Source of the DNA: Pseudomonas sp. Root71
GTDB lineage: Bacteria; Pseudomonadota; Gammaproteobacteria; Pseudomonadales; Pseudomonadaceae
Length of the DNA stretch: 64,000 nt
Assembly: GCF_001429045.1 (NCBI RefSeq)
Contig: NZ_LMHY01000012.1
Span: 358,753 to 422,752 of the forward strand
Direction: 5' to 3'
Part shown: positions 55,574 through 64,000 of the stretch, piece by piece
Numbering within the stretch: the stretch's first letter is position 1
How the letters are laid out: each line of letters begins with the position of its first letter
Program-made: the position numbers and the translations under genes
The notes under the pieces: generated by a model
The model's input: only the letters and a program-made list of their open reading frames with translations
Told to the model about the DNA's origin: nothing
Database searches by the model: none

Positions 55574-57844
55574 ATGTCCGATCGTTTCGAACTCTTCCTC
55601 ACTTGCCCAAAAGGCCTTGAAGGCCTGCTCATCGAGGAAGCCGTCGGGCTAGGCCTTGAGGAAGCGCGGGAGCACACCTCTGCCGTGCGTGGCATGGCCA
55701 CCATGGAAACCGCTTATCGCCTGTGCCTGTGGTCGCGCCTGGCCAACCGCGTGCTGCTGGTGCTCAAGCGCTTCCCGATGAAGGACGCCGAAGACCTGTA
55801 CCACGGCGTGCTGGACATCGAGTGGCAAGACCACATGCTCAATGACGGCACCCTGGCCGTCGAATTCAGCGGCCATGGCTCGGGTATCGACAACACCCAT
55901 TTCGGCGCGCTGAAGGTCAAGGACGCCATCGTCGACAAACTGCGCACCCCGCAAGGCGACCGTCCGTCCATCGACAAGCTCAACCCGGACCTGCGTATTC
56001 ACCTGCGCCTGGACCGTGGCGAAGCCATTCTGTCCCTCGACCTGTCGGGTCACAGCCTGCACCAGCGCGGCTATCGCCTGCAGCAAGGTGCGGCACCGCT
56101 CAAGGAAAACCTCGCGGCCGCCATCCTGATCCGTTCCGGCTGGCCACGTATCGCGGCCGAAGGCGGCGCACTGGCTGACCCGATGTGCGGTGTCGGCACC
56201 TTCCTGGTGGAAGCGGCGATGATCGCTGCCGACATCGCGCCGAACCTGCGTCGCGAGCAGTGGGGCTTCACCGCCTGGCTCGGTCACGTCCCGGCGCTGT
56301 GGAAAAAATTGCATGAAGAAGCTTCTGAGCGCGCAGCGGCCGGCCTGGCCAAGACACCGTTGTGGATCCGCGGCTACGAAGCTGATCCGCGACTGATTCA
56401 ACCGGGTCGCAACAACGTCGAGCGTGCCGGCTTGAGCGAGTGGATCAAGATCTACCAGGGCGAAGTCGCAACTTTCGAGCCGCGTCCGGACCAGAACCAG
56501 AAAGGCCTGGTGATCTGCAACCCTCCGTACGGCGAGCGTCTGGGCGATGAGGCGAGCCTGCTCTACCTCTACCAGAACCTCGGCGAGCGCCTGCGTCAGG
56601 CCTGCCTGAACTGGGAAGCAGCGGTGTTCACCGGTGCGCCGGACCTGGGCAAGCGCATGGGCATCCGCAGCCACAAGCAGTATTCGTTCTGGAACGGCGC
56701 CTTGCCGTGCAAGCTGCTGCTGATCAAGGTGTTGCCGGACCAGTTCGTCACCGGCGAGCGTCGTACTCCGGAACAGCGCCAGGTCGAGCGCGAGCAAGCC
56801 GCCTATGATCAGGCGCCGAACGAACCGCAAGAACGCAAGTTCAACAAAAATGGCAACCCGATCAAACCGACGCCGGCACCGGCTCCGGTGGTCGAGCAGC
56901 CGCGCCTGAGCGAAGGCGGGCAGATGTTCGCCAACCGCCTGCAAAAGAACCTCAAGGCCCTGGGCAAGTGGGTCAAGCGTGAAGGCATCGACTGCTACCG
57001 CGTCTACGATGCCGACATGCCGGAATACTCCATGGCCATCGACCTGTATCACGATTGGGTCCACGTCCAGGAATACGCCGCGCCGAAATCCATCGATCCG
57101 GAAAAGGCCTCGGCGCGCATGTTCGATGCCCTGGCGGCGATTCCGCAGGCGTTGAACATCGACAAGAGCCGTGTGGTGGTCAAGCGCCGCGAGCGTCAGA
57201 GCGGCACCAAGCAGTACGAGCGTCAAGCCGCTCAGGGCAAGTTCGTCGAAGTGAATGAAGGCGGCGTGAAGCTGTTGGTCAACCTCACCGATTACCTGGA
57301 CACCGGGTTGTTCCTCGATCACCGGCCGATGCGCATGCGGATTCAGAAAGAGGCCGCTGGCAAGCGCTTCCTCAACCTGTACTGCTACACCGCCACCGCC
57401 AGTGTTCATGCGGCCAAGGGCGGAGCGCGCAGCACCACCAGCGTCGACCTGTCGAAAACCTATCTGGACTGGGCGCGTCGCAACCTTTCGCTGAACGGTT
57501 TCTCCGACAAGAATCGTCTGGAGCAAAGCGATGTGATGGTATGGCTCGACGCCTGCCGTGACGAGTTTGACCTGATCTTCATCGACCCGCCGACCTTCTC
57601 CAACTCCAAGCGCATGGAAGGTGTCTTCGACGTGCAGCGCGACCAGGTGCAACTGATCGACCTGGCCATGGCGCGCTTGGCGCCTGGCGGCGTGTTGTAC
57701 TTCTCCAACAACTTCCGCAAGTTCGAACTGGAAGCCAATCTCGGCGAGCGCTATGCGGTCGAGGAGATCACCGCGCAGACCATCGATCCGGATTTTTCCC
57801 GTAATGCCAAGATCCATCGCGCCTGGAAAATCACGGCGCGTTGA
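55574..57844 (+). CDS. rlmL: 23S rRNA m2G2445 / m7G2069 methyltransferase RlmKL
   Basis: A 756-residue fusion enzyme that methylates two guanines of helix 74 in 23S rRNA. An N-terminal THUMP domain lies at about residues 50-165. The RlmL methyltransferase domain carries DPMCGVGTFLVEAA and NPPYGERLGD. A proline-rich linker at about 420-450 leads to the RlmK domain, with FLNLYCYTATASVHAAKGG and FIDPPTFSNSKRMEG. ATG 55574 (MSDRFELFLTCPKG) is the conserved start. It is divergent from rmf. Confidence 0.95.
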   Translation: MSDRFELFLTCPKGLEGLLIEEAVGLGLEEAREHTSAVRGMATMETAYRLCLWSRLANRVLLVLKRFPMKDAEDLYHGVLDIEWQDHMLNDGTLAVEFSGHGSGIDNTHFGALKVKDAIVDKLRTPQGDRPSIDKLNPDLRIHLRLDRGEAILSLDLSGHSLHQRGYRLQQGAAPLKENLAAAILIRSGWPRIAAEGGALADPMCGVGTFLVEAAMIAADIAPNLRREQWGFTAWLGHVPALWKKLHEEASERAAAGLAKTPLWIRGYEADPRLIQPGRNNVERAGLSEWIKIYQGEVATFEPRPDQNQKGLVICNPPYGERLGDEASLLYLYQNLGERLRQACLNWEAAVFTGAPDLGKRMGIRSHKQYSFWNGALPCKLLLIKVLPDQFVTGERRTPEQRQVEREQAAYDQAPNEPQERKFNKNGNPIKPTPAPAPVVEQPRLSEGGQMFANRLQKNLKALGKWVKREGIDCYRVYDADMPEYSMAIDLYHDWVHVQEYAAPKSIDPEKASARMFDALAAIPQALNIDKSRVVVKRRERQSGTKQYERQAAQGKFVEVNEGGVKLLVNLTDYLDTGLFLDHRPMRMRIQKEAAGKRFLNLYCYTATASVHAAKGGARSTTSVDLSKTYLDWARRNLSLNGFSDKNRLEQSDVMVWLDACRDEFDLIFIDPPTFSNSKRMEGVFDVQRDQVQLIDLAMARLAPGGVLYFSNNFRKFELEANLGERYAVEEITAQTIDPDFSRNAKIHRAWKITAR

Positions 57845-57924
57845 CACTTGATTTGATTGGATCCACAGAGCCTTGATTTTCAAAGGCTCCTGGATCCCAT
57901 CAGTGCTGGTCAAGTTAGTGGCTA

Positions 57925-60387
57925 ATGGCTATAACTCAACTCACGACCAAAGGGCTTTCCCGCACCTGGCGTTTTGAGTTGCGTTCTATGTCGTTGCATG
58001 CCGTGCGCCCCAGGATCCTGGGTTTTATCAGCGAAGATGCCTCGGCCTGGTTGGTCGCGCTGCTGGTATTGCTGGTCGGCGGGGTGCTCACCGGGTTGCT
58101 GGCGTGGTCGACACTTAATCTGTTTCACCATCAATTGCGGCAACGCTTCCAACTGCTGGCCAGTGAACGTTACAGCCGTATCGAAGAGCGTTTCGAAGAT
58201 CAGGAGCAGCGCCTCGACGGCCTGCGCCGGTTTTTCGCCAATTCCGATTCGGTGTCCCGAGCGGAGTTCGATGGTTACACCCAACCTTTGCTGCTGCGAA
58301 CCCAGGCGTATTCCTTTGCCCAACGGGTCACTCGTGATGAGCGGGCGGCGTTCGAGCGTCGGGTGCGTGACGAAGGCTTGAGCGGCTTCACCCTGAGAGA
58401 ACTCAACGCCGCCGGCCAATTGCAACTGGCCGGCGAGCGAGATGAGTACGTAGCGGTGCTGTATAGCCAGACGCAAAGCAAACTCGGAGCACCCCTCGGT
58501 TACGACTTGCTGGCCCAGCCGCTACGGCGTGCCACGCTCGATCGGGCCGATCAACATGGCGCCATGGCGGTGTCGCAACCGATGCATCTGGTGAGTATCG
58601 AGCCGGCTTATGCGCGTGGTGTGCTGCTGGTTGCACCGGTCATGCAGCGCAACAGTCAGGGCCACAGCGCCATGAAGCCCTTCGGTTATGTCATGGCGGT
58701 GATCAGCATGCGCCAGTTGCTGGCGGATGGACTGCCGGAAGCGGGCCGCGACTATCTCTCGGTGCGCATCCTCGATTTGTCGATCGACGAGCAGCACGAG
58801 GTGCTGTTCGAGTCGCCCAACCCGCCGGCCATCAGCGACCTGTCGTCCACGCGCCTGTTGCGCATGGCCGACCATGACTATCAAGTCGATATCCAGCCCA
58901 GCGCCGCGTTCGTCAAGGCCAACCATTCCTCCGTCACCAGTGTGGTGGTGTTGGGTGGGTTGCTCAGCGTGATGCTCAGTGCCTTGCTGTATGTGTTGGT
59001 CAGCCAGCGGCAGCGGGCGTTGAAACTGGTCGAGCAACGCACCCAGGAACTGCGCGACCGAGAGCAGGAACTGCGTGGCACCCATGGTCAGTTGCGTGGC
59101 GTGCTGAATGCCGCCACCCAGGTCGCGATCATCGCCACCGACCTGCGCGGCGTCATCAGCACTTTCAATGCGGGTGCCGAGCAGATGCTTGGCTACTCCA
59201 GCGCCGAGGTGGTGGGGCATATGACCCTGGAGAGTCTGCACCTGCCCCGGGAACTGGTTGCTCGCTCGGCCGAGTTGAGTGCGCGCTATGGCAAACCGGT
59301 GCCGACCTGCCAGGCGATGCTGGTCGAAGGCGACGCGCAGGGCGACCATGAGGCACGGGAATGGACGCTGGTGCGCGGCGATGGCAGCCATTTGATGGTC
59401 AACATGCTCGCCACGCCGATGCTCGATGAACAAGGCCTGTGGGTCGGGCACCTGGCGGTGTGCATCGACATCACCGAACGCAAACGGGTCCATGAGGCGC
59501 TCGCGGCGCGGGATCTGTTGTTGAAGAAACTCAGCGCCCACGTCCCCGGCGGGATCTACCAATTCAAGATGGAGTTCGACGGGCGTTTCAGCGTGATCTA
59601 TGCCAGCGACGGCATTCGCGAGATCTACGAGCTCGAACCCGACGTGCTGCTGCTCAATGCCGAAGCGATCTTCACCCGGATTCACCCCAAGGACACCACC
59701 CGTGTCCGCGCCTCGATCCGGGCCTCGGCCGACACCCTCAGCCCCTGGCGCGAGGAGTACCGCGTGCAATTGCCACAACGGGGTCTGCGTTGGGTACGTG
59801 GCGAGGCCACGCCGGAGGAACTGCCCGGTGGCGGTGTGCTGTGGCACGGCTACATCTCGGACATTTCCGATATGAAGCGGGTGGAAGAAGAGTTGCGCGC
59901 GCTGTCGGTCACCGACTCGCTGACCGGTATTCACAACCGGCGTTATTTCCAGGAACGCCTGACCACCGAAATGGCCCGGGTCGAGCGCGGCGGTGGGGAT
60001 CTGTCGGTGATCATGCTCGATATCGACCATTTCAAGCGCATCAATGACCTGCATGGCCATGCCGTCGGTGATCGGGTGTTGCAGGCCGTGTGCCAACGGA
60101 TCGGCCACCGGCTGCGTCGCACCGATGTGTTCTGCCGCCTGGGCGGAGAGGAGTTCATGGTGTTGTGCCCGGATAGCGGCGGCGAACATGCCTATATGTT
60201 GGCCCAGCAATTGTGGCAAGGCTTGCGCAGCTCACCGATTGAAGGTGTCGGTACGGTCACCGCCAGTTTCGGGATTGCCAGTTGGCGGGTCGGGGAGGGC
60301 GCCGATGCCTTGCTGTTGCGCGCGGATTCGGGGGTCTATGCGGCGAAGCAGGCGGGAAGGGATAGGGTTGAGGGGGAGATGAATTAA
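57925..60387 (+). CDS. Membrane diguanylate cyclase (CHASE-PAS-PAS-GGDEF)
   Basis: An 820-residue predicted c-di-GMP synthase. A transmembrane helix lies at about residues 40-63. A periplasmic CHASE sensor covers about 85-300 (FFANSDSVSRAEF, LGYDLLAQPLRR), and a second helix about 330-352. Two PAS domains follow (VIATDLRGVISTFNAGAEQMLGY and the VIYASDGIREIYELE region). The GGDEF domain has GGEEF at 740-744 and an intact RxxD inhibitory site (RRTD, 731-734). There is no EAL domain. The signal is unknown. The ATG at 57925 has a weak ribosome-binding site; an ATG at 57988 is the alternative. Confidence 0.9.
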   Translation: MAITQLTTKGLSRTWRFELRSMSLHAVRPRILGFISEDASAWLVALLVLLVGGVLTGLLAWSTLNLFHHQLRQRFQLLASERYSRIEERFEDQEQRLDGLRRFFANSDSVSRAEFDGYTQPLLLRTQAYSFAQRVTRDERAAFERRVRDEGLSGFTLRELNAAGQLQLAGERDEYVAVLYSQTQSKLGAPLGYDLLAQPLRRATLDRADQHGAMAVSQPMHLVSIEPAYARGVLLVAPVMQRNSQGHSAMKPFGYVMAVISMRQLLADGLPEAGRDYLSVRILDLSIDEQHEVLFESPNPPAISDLSSTRLLRMADHDYQVDIQPSAAFVKANHSSVTSVVVLGGLLSVMLSALLYVLVSQRQRALKLVEQRTQELRDREQELRGTHGQLRGVLNAATQVAIIATDLRGVISTFNAGAEQMLGYSSAEVVGHMTLESLHLPRELVARSAELSARYGKPVPTCQAMLVEGDAQGDHEAREWTLVRGDGSHLMVNMLATPMLDEQGLWVGHLAVCIDITERKRVHEALAARDLLLKKLSAHVPGGIYQFKMEFDGRFSVIYASDGIREIYELEPDVLLLNAEAIFTRIHPKDTTRVRASIRASADTLSPWREEYRVQLPQRGLRWVRGEATPEELPGGGVLWHGYISDISDMKRVEEELRALSVTDSLTGIHNRRYFQERLTTEMARVERGGGDLSVIMLDIDHFKRINDLHGHAVGDRVLQAVCQRIGHRLRRTDVFCRLGGEEFMVLCPDSGGEHAYMLAQQLWQGLRSSPIEGVGTVTASFGIASWRVGEGADALLLRADSGVYAAKQAGRDRVEGEMN

Positions 60388-60411
60388 TCTGCGGTGAGCT
60401 GAAAAGATCGC

Positions 60412-60479
60412 AGCCTTCGGCAGCTCCTACAAGGTTATGTGTATACCTGTAGGAGCTGCCGAAGGCTGCGATCTTTTGA
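60412..60479. repeat. Inverted repeat (GATCGCAGCCTTCGGCAGCTCC family)
   Basis: Two near-perfect inverted arms separated by about 20 bases, between convergent genes for the diguanylate cyclase and DacB. Confidence 0.9.
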
Positions 60480-60488
60480 TTTGCCGGG

Positions 60489-61949
60489 TTACAACACCGA
60501 AGCCGTTTGTGGCACTTTCGGTTGGCGGTACAGGTCCAGCAGCACCTGATCGAGCACCGAAGATGCGCCGAACGGAGCCTTGTCGTTGAGGATCGCCACC
60601 ACCGCCCAGGTGTTGCCATTGACGTCGCGACTGAAACCGGCAATCGCCCGCACGGTGTTCAGGGTGCCGGTCTTGACGTGGGCTTCACCGCGCATGGCAG
60701 TGGTCTTCAGGCGTTTGCGCATGGTGCCGTCGGTGCCGGCAATCGGCATCGAACTGATGTATTCGGCGGAATACGGGCTGTGCCAGGCCGCTTCGAGCAT
60801 CGAGGCCATTTCCCGGGCGCTGACACGCTCGGCACGGGACAGGCCGGAGCCGTTCTCCATCACCAGGTGCGGCGCGGTGATGCCCTTTTTCGCCAGCCAC
60901 TGACGCACGACACGCTGGGCGGCCTTGGCGTCGTCACCATCGGCATCGGTACGGAAGCGTTGGCCGAGGCTCAGGAACAACTGCTGGGCCATGGTGTTGT
61001 TACTGTACTTGTTGATGTCGCGGATGATTTCCGCCAGGTCCGGCGAGAACGCCCGGGCCAGGACCTTGGCGTCTTTCGGGGTTGGCGCCAGCACATCCCT
61101 GCCCTGAATGCTGCCACCCAGCTCTTTCCAGATCGCGCGGACGGCGCCGGCGGTGTAGGTCGCGTGGTCGAGCAGCGACAGGTAAGTCTGCGAGCTGCAG
61201 CCTTCACCCAGTTGACCGCCGACCGTCACGGTCACACTGCCGTCGGCCTGTGCCACCGGGTTGTAACGCACGCCACCGGTGCATTGCCTGGAGTTGAGGG
61301 CCTTGACCTGGTTGTCGATGCGGATGCTCGCAATCGGCGGTTCCACCGAGACCAGCACCTTGCCCGAGTCATTGCGTGCGACGAAGCGCAGCGCCTTGAG
61401 GTTGACCAGCAGCGAGTCGGGTTTGACCAGGAACGGCTTGTTCTCGTCGTTGCCGTCGTCATTGAACTCCGGCAGTTGCGGTTGTACGAAGAAGGTTTTA
61501 TCCAGCACCAGGTCGCCGGTGACCTGGGTGACGCCGTTGGCACGCAGGTCGCGCATCAGCAGCCAGAGTTTTTCCATGTTCAGCTTCGGATCGCCGCCAC
61601 CCTTGAGGTAGAGGTTGCCGTTGAGAATGCCGCCGCTCAAGGTGCCGTCGGTGTAGAACTCGGTTTTCCACTGGTGGTTCGGGCCGAGCATTTCCAGCGC
61701 CGCGTAGGTGGTGACCAGTTTCATGGTCGACGCCGGGTTGACCGACACGTCGGCGTTGAACACCGTCGGGGTGCCGGGGCCGGTGAGCGGGATCATTACC
61801 AGCGACAGGGCGTTGTCCTGCAACTTGCTGGCTTTCAGGGCTTTTTCAACGTTGGGCGACAACGCGGTATTGACGGGAGCGGCGCAAACGGGAAGGGCCA
61901 GGGGGAGAAGAAAACCGGCCAACAGCAATGGACGCAAAGATTTGATCAT
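60489..61949 (-). CDS. dacB: D-alanyl-D-alanine carboxypeptidase/endopeptidase (PBP4)
   Basis: A 486-residue periplasmic penicillin-binding protein of the class C low-molecular-mass type that trims or cleaves peptidoglycan peptides. The signal peptide ends near PVCAAP (about 23 residues). SxxK is STMK (S74-K77), SxN is in KYSNNTMAQ, and KTG is in HVKTGTLNTV. The large insertion between the first two motifs is typical of DacB. The start at 61949 is chosen because the signal peptide begins there. Confidence 0.94.
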   Translation of the reverse strand: MIKSLRPLLLAGFLLPLALPVCAAPVNTALSPNVEKALKASKLQDNALSLVMIPLTGPGTPTVFNADVSVNPASTMKLVTTYAALEMLGPNHQWKTEFYTDGTLSGGILNGNLYLKGGGDPKLNMEKLWLLMRDLRANGVTQVTGDLVLDKTFFVQPQLPEFNDDGNDENKPFLVKPDSLLVNLKALRFVARNDSGKVLVSVEPPIASIRIDNQVKALNSRQCTGGVRYNPVAQADGSVTVTVGGQLGEGCSSQTYLSLLDHATYTAGAVRAIWKELGGSIQGRDVLAPTPKDAKVLARAFSPDLAEIIRDINKYSNNTMAQQLFLSLGQRFRTDADGDDAKAAQRVVRQWLAKKGITAPHLVMENGSGLSRAERVSAREMASMLEAAWHSPYSAEYISSMPIAGTDGTMRKRLKTTAMRGEAHVKTGTLNTVRAIAGFSRDVNGNTWAVVAILNDKAPFGASSVLDQVLLDLYRQPKVPQTASVL

Positions 61950-62183
61950 CTGAAATAAAACCCTACAGCCGAGGGGAAAAAAGATGAGGGCATGGAGATA
62001 AATTCCCTCAATGGTCATGAAAGTGTCGGCATTATGCCCCAAGGTGTCACAGCTTGTGCCGTGCGCAGGCATTCTGATCGGCTATTTTTTTACCGACGGT
62101 AGGCGTGGTGGCCCAGAGAGTCAGGCAATCGGCGGCTTAAACTGCTAAAGTGCCGCCCGTTATTACTTAAGAGGATTGTTCCA

Positions 62184-62528
62184 ATGGCGACTAACCGTTC
62201 CCAGCGTCTGCGCAAAAAACTGTGCGTCGATGAATTTCAAGAGCTGGGTTTCGAACTGAACCTGGATTTCAAAGAAGATTTGGCTGATGAAGCCATTGAT
62301 GCTTTCCTCGACGCGTTCCTCAAAGAAGCCATGGAAGCCAACGGTCTGGGTTATGTTGGCGGCGACGACTACGGTCTGGTTTGCCTGCAGAAGCGTGGCT
62401 CGGTCAGCGCTGAACAGCGCGCTGCCGTTGAAGCCTGGCTCAAAGGCCGCACCGAGCTGACCAGCGTTGAAGTCAGCCCGCTGCTGGACGTCTGGTACCC
62501 GGAAAAGCCGATCAATCCGGTAGCTTGA
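62184..62528 (+). CDS. YggL family ribosome-associated protein
   Basis: A 114-residue acidic YggL/DUF469 family protein, reported as 50S-ribosome associated in other bacteria. Conserved parts are the basic N-terminus NRSQRLRKKLCVDEFQELGF and the middle segment NGLGYVGGDDYG. AGAGGA precedes the ATG, and a strong terminator follows after 12 bases, so it is a single-gene unit. Confidence 0.92.
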   Translation: MATNRSQRLRKKLCVDEFQELGFELNLDFKEDLADEAIDAFLDAFLKEAMEANGLGYVGGDDYGLVCLQKRGSVSAEQRAAVEAWLKGRTELTSVEVSPLLDVWYPEKPINPVA

Positions 62529-62537
62529 TGTTCCAGT

Positions 62538-62572
62538 AAAAACGGCGACCCAAGGGTCGCCGTTTTTTTTGG
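62538..62572 (+). terminator. Bidirectional intrinsic terminator
   Basis: AAAACGGCGACC-CAAG-GGTCGCCGTTTTTTTT. It serves yggL, and by its A-run possibly also the convergent benE-type gene. Confidence 0.93.
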
Positions 62573-62588
62573 CCCGGTTTTGTGTATT

Positions 62589-63779
62589 TCAGGCCTTGCG
62601 CCAGTTCAGAATCACCAGCGTCACCACCCCGGCGACAATCCCCCAGAACGCCGAGCCGATGGAAAACAGCGTCAGCCCCGATGCCGTGACCATGAAGGTG
62701 ATCAGCGCCGCTTCACGTTCCTTCACTTCGCTCATGGCGATGCTCAAGCCGTTGATAATCGAGCCGAACAGCGCCAGCGCCGCAATCGACAACACCAGTT
62801 CCTTGGGCAGCGCGGCAAACAACGCCGCGAGCGTCGCACCGAACACGCCGGCGATCCCGTAGAAAATCCCGCACCAGACCGCAGCGGTATAGCGCTTGTT
62901 GCGATCCTCATGGGCGTGCGGTCCGGTGCAGATCGCTGCGCTGATCGCCGCGAGGTTGATCCCGTGGGAGCCGAACGGTGCCAGCAGCAAACTGGCGATG
63001 CCGGTGGTGGTGATCAGAGGCGAGGCGGGCACCGTGTAACCATCGGCGCGCAATACGGCGATACCGGGCATGTTTTGTGAAGTCATGGCGACGACAAACA
63101 GCGGGATGCCGATGCTGATGGTTGCCGCCAGGGAGAAGTGCGGCGTGGTCCAGACCGGCGTGGCCACTTCCAGGTGGAAATCGCTGAAGTCCAGCAGCCC
63201 CATGAAGCCTGACAATGCCGTGCCGATCAGCAATGCCGCCAGCACCGCATAGCGCGGCGACAGGCGCTTGACCACCAGATAAGTGACGAACATCCCCAGT
63301 ACCAGGGCGGTGCGGTGTTGTGCCGCGACGAAAATCTCGCTGCCGATCTTGAACAAAATCCCCGCCAGCAGGGCGGCGGCCAGGGAGGCCGGAATCTTTT
63401 TCACCAGTCGTTCGAAGCTGCCGGTCATCCCGCAAATCGTCACCAGCACCGCGCAGGTGATGTAGGCGCCAATGGCCTCGCCGTAAGACACGCCGCCGAG
63501 ACTGGTGATCAGCAGTGCGGCGCCGGGGGTCGACCAGGCAATGGTGATCGGCGTGCGATAGCGCAGTGACAGGCCGATGGAGCACACCGCCATGCCGATC
63601 GAGATGGCCCAGATCCACGAAGAAATCTGCCCGCTGCTGAGGCCCGCGGCTTGCCCGGCCTGGAACATCAGCACCAGGGAGCTGGTGTAGCCGGTCATCA
63701 TGGCGATGAAGCCGGCGACGATGGCCGAGGGCGAGGTGTCGGCCAGCGGGCGGATTTGCGTGTGGGTGGCGTCGTTCAT
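62589..63779 (-). CDS. benE: BenE-family benzoate/H+ symporter
   Basis: A 396-residue inner-membrane transporter with about 12 helices of the BenE family. Signature segments include ITIAWSTPGAALL, MTSQNMPGIAVLRADGY and GSHGINLAAISAAICTGPHAHED. No benzoate catabolic gene lies nearby, so it may import another aromatic or hydrophobic acid. It is preceded by a REP pair on its upstream side, beyond which no promoter is obvious. Confidence 0.9.
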   Translation of the reverse strand: MNDATHTQIRPLADTSPSAIVAGFIAMMTGYTSSLVLMFQAGQAAGLSSGQISSWIWAISIGMAVCSIGLSLRYRTPITIAWSTPGAALLITSLGGVSYGEAIGAYITCAVLVTICGMTGSFERLVKKIPASLAAALLAGILFKIGSEIFVAAQHRTALVLGMFVTYLVVKRLSPRYAVLAALLIGTALSGFMGLLDFSDFHLEVATPVWTTPHFSLAATISIGIPLFVVAMTSQNMPGIAVLRADGYTVPASPLITTTGIASLLLAPFGSHGINLAAISAAICTGPHAHEDRNKRYTAAVWCGIFYGIAGVFGATLAALFAALPKELVLSIAALALFGSIINGLSIAMSEVKEREAALITFMVTASGLTLFSIGSAFWGIVAGVVTLVILNWRKA

Positions 63780-63830
63780 GACGGTGGTGTTCCTTTTACA
63801 GATGAAGATGTCCGCAGCAACGCTGCACTC

Positions 63831-63920
63831 TGTGGGAGCGGGCTTGCTCGCGAAGAGGACGTGTCAGTCAATATTGATTTAGCTGACAGACCGCATTCGC
63901 GAGCAAGCCCGCTCCCACAG
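63831..63920. repeat. REP pair
   Basis: TGTGGGAGCGGGCTTGCTCG and its complement, about 40 bases apart, upstream of the benE-type gene. The last 80 bases of the window after it hold nothing I can identify. Confidence 0.9.
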
Positions 63921-64000
63921 GAATTACGTTACGAAGGCGGATTCTGCGAACAAGCCTAAACTCAAAAGTAATAAGGCGTTGCGATACAGCCGAGGCAACA

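Overview
The window is a GC-rich Pseudomonas chromosome segment, most likely from the P. fluorescens group. This rests on the crfX-cmpX-sigX-oprF cluster beside the nasST/nirBD/nitrate reductase genes, on Pseudomonas-type REP palindromes in many intergenic gaps, and on a propionate (2-methylcitrate) operon of the acnD/prpF type. From memory, much of the gene order (thiolase/FadB pair, amidotransferase, cysH, thrH, pabB, ppsR/ppsA, esterase, rraA, cmaX, crfX, cmpX, sigX, oprF, cobA, nitrate genes) matches P. aeruginosa PAO1 around PA1736-PA1786. No replication origin, rRNA operon, CRISPR array, insertion sequence or phage was seen.

Region by region. 0-7.3 kb: a two-gene beta-oxidation module, an amidotransferase, a CorA-type transporter, a PlsC acyltransferase and a crotonase. 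7.5-11.2 kb: tRNA-Ser(GGA) followed by a small variable region. It holds a low-GC orphan membrane protein, a frameshifted serine-hydrolase relic, a YbjQ protein, two glycine-zipper paralogues and two very acidic small proteins. 11.2-14.6 kb: an RHS protein whose C-terminal toxin is cut to a stump resembling the start of an ADP-ribosyltransferase. 14.8-20.5 kb: HAD phosphatase, divergent SDR/LysR pair, cysH, thrH, pabB. 20.6-23.7 kb: a three-gene module of retropepsin-like protease, inactive transglutaminase with seven membrane helices, and RimK-like ATP-grasp ligase; its peptide substrate cannot be read from sequence. 24.0-32.4 kb: the methylcitrate operon with its GntR regulator and palindromic operators. 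32.5-37.7 kb: ppsR/ppsA divergent pair, an alpha/beta hydrolase, rraA. 37.7-41.8 kb: cmaX-crfX-cmpX-sigX-oprF envelope-stress cluster.

41.8-53.5 kb is the assimilatory nitrate system, all on the minus strand. nasS-nasT encode a nitrate sensor and an ANTAR antiterminator. A nitrate transporter is co-transcribed with a PP2C-phosphatase/kinase fusion. nirB-nirD-nitrate reductase-cobA form an overlapping operon. Each of the three transcription units is preceded by a sigma-54 -24/-12 promoter. The transporter and nirB leaders each carry two hexaloop hairpins with A1/G4 and an overlapping intrinsic terminator, the expected NasT target. The nasS leader carries a strong terminator but no hexaloop pair that I can find.

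53.5-64 kb: pyrD, rmf, rlmKL, a CHASE-PAS-GGDEF diguanylate cyclase, dacB, yggL and a BenE transporter, largely core genes separated by REP pairs.
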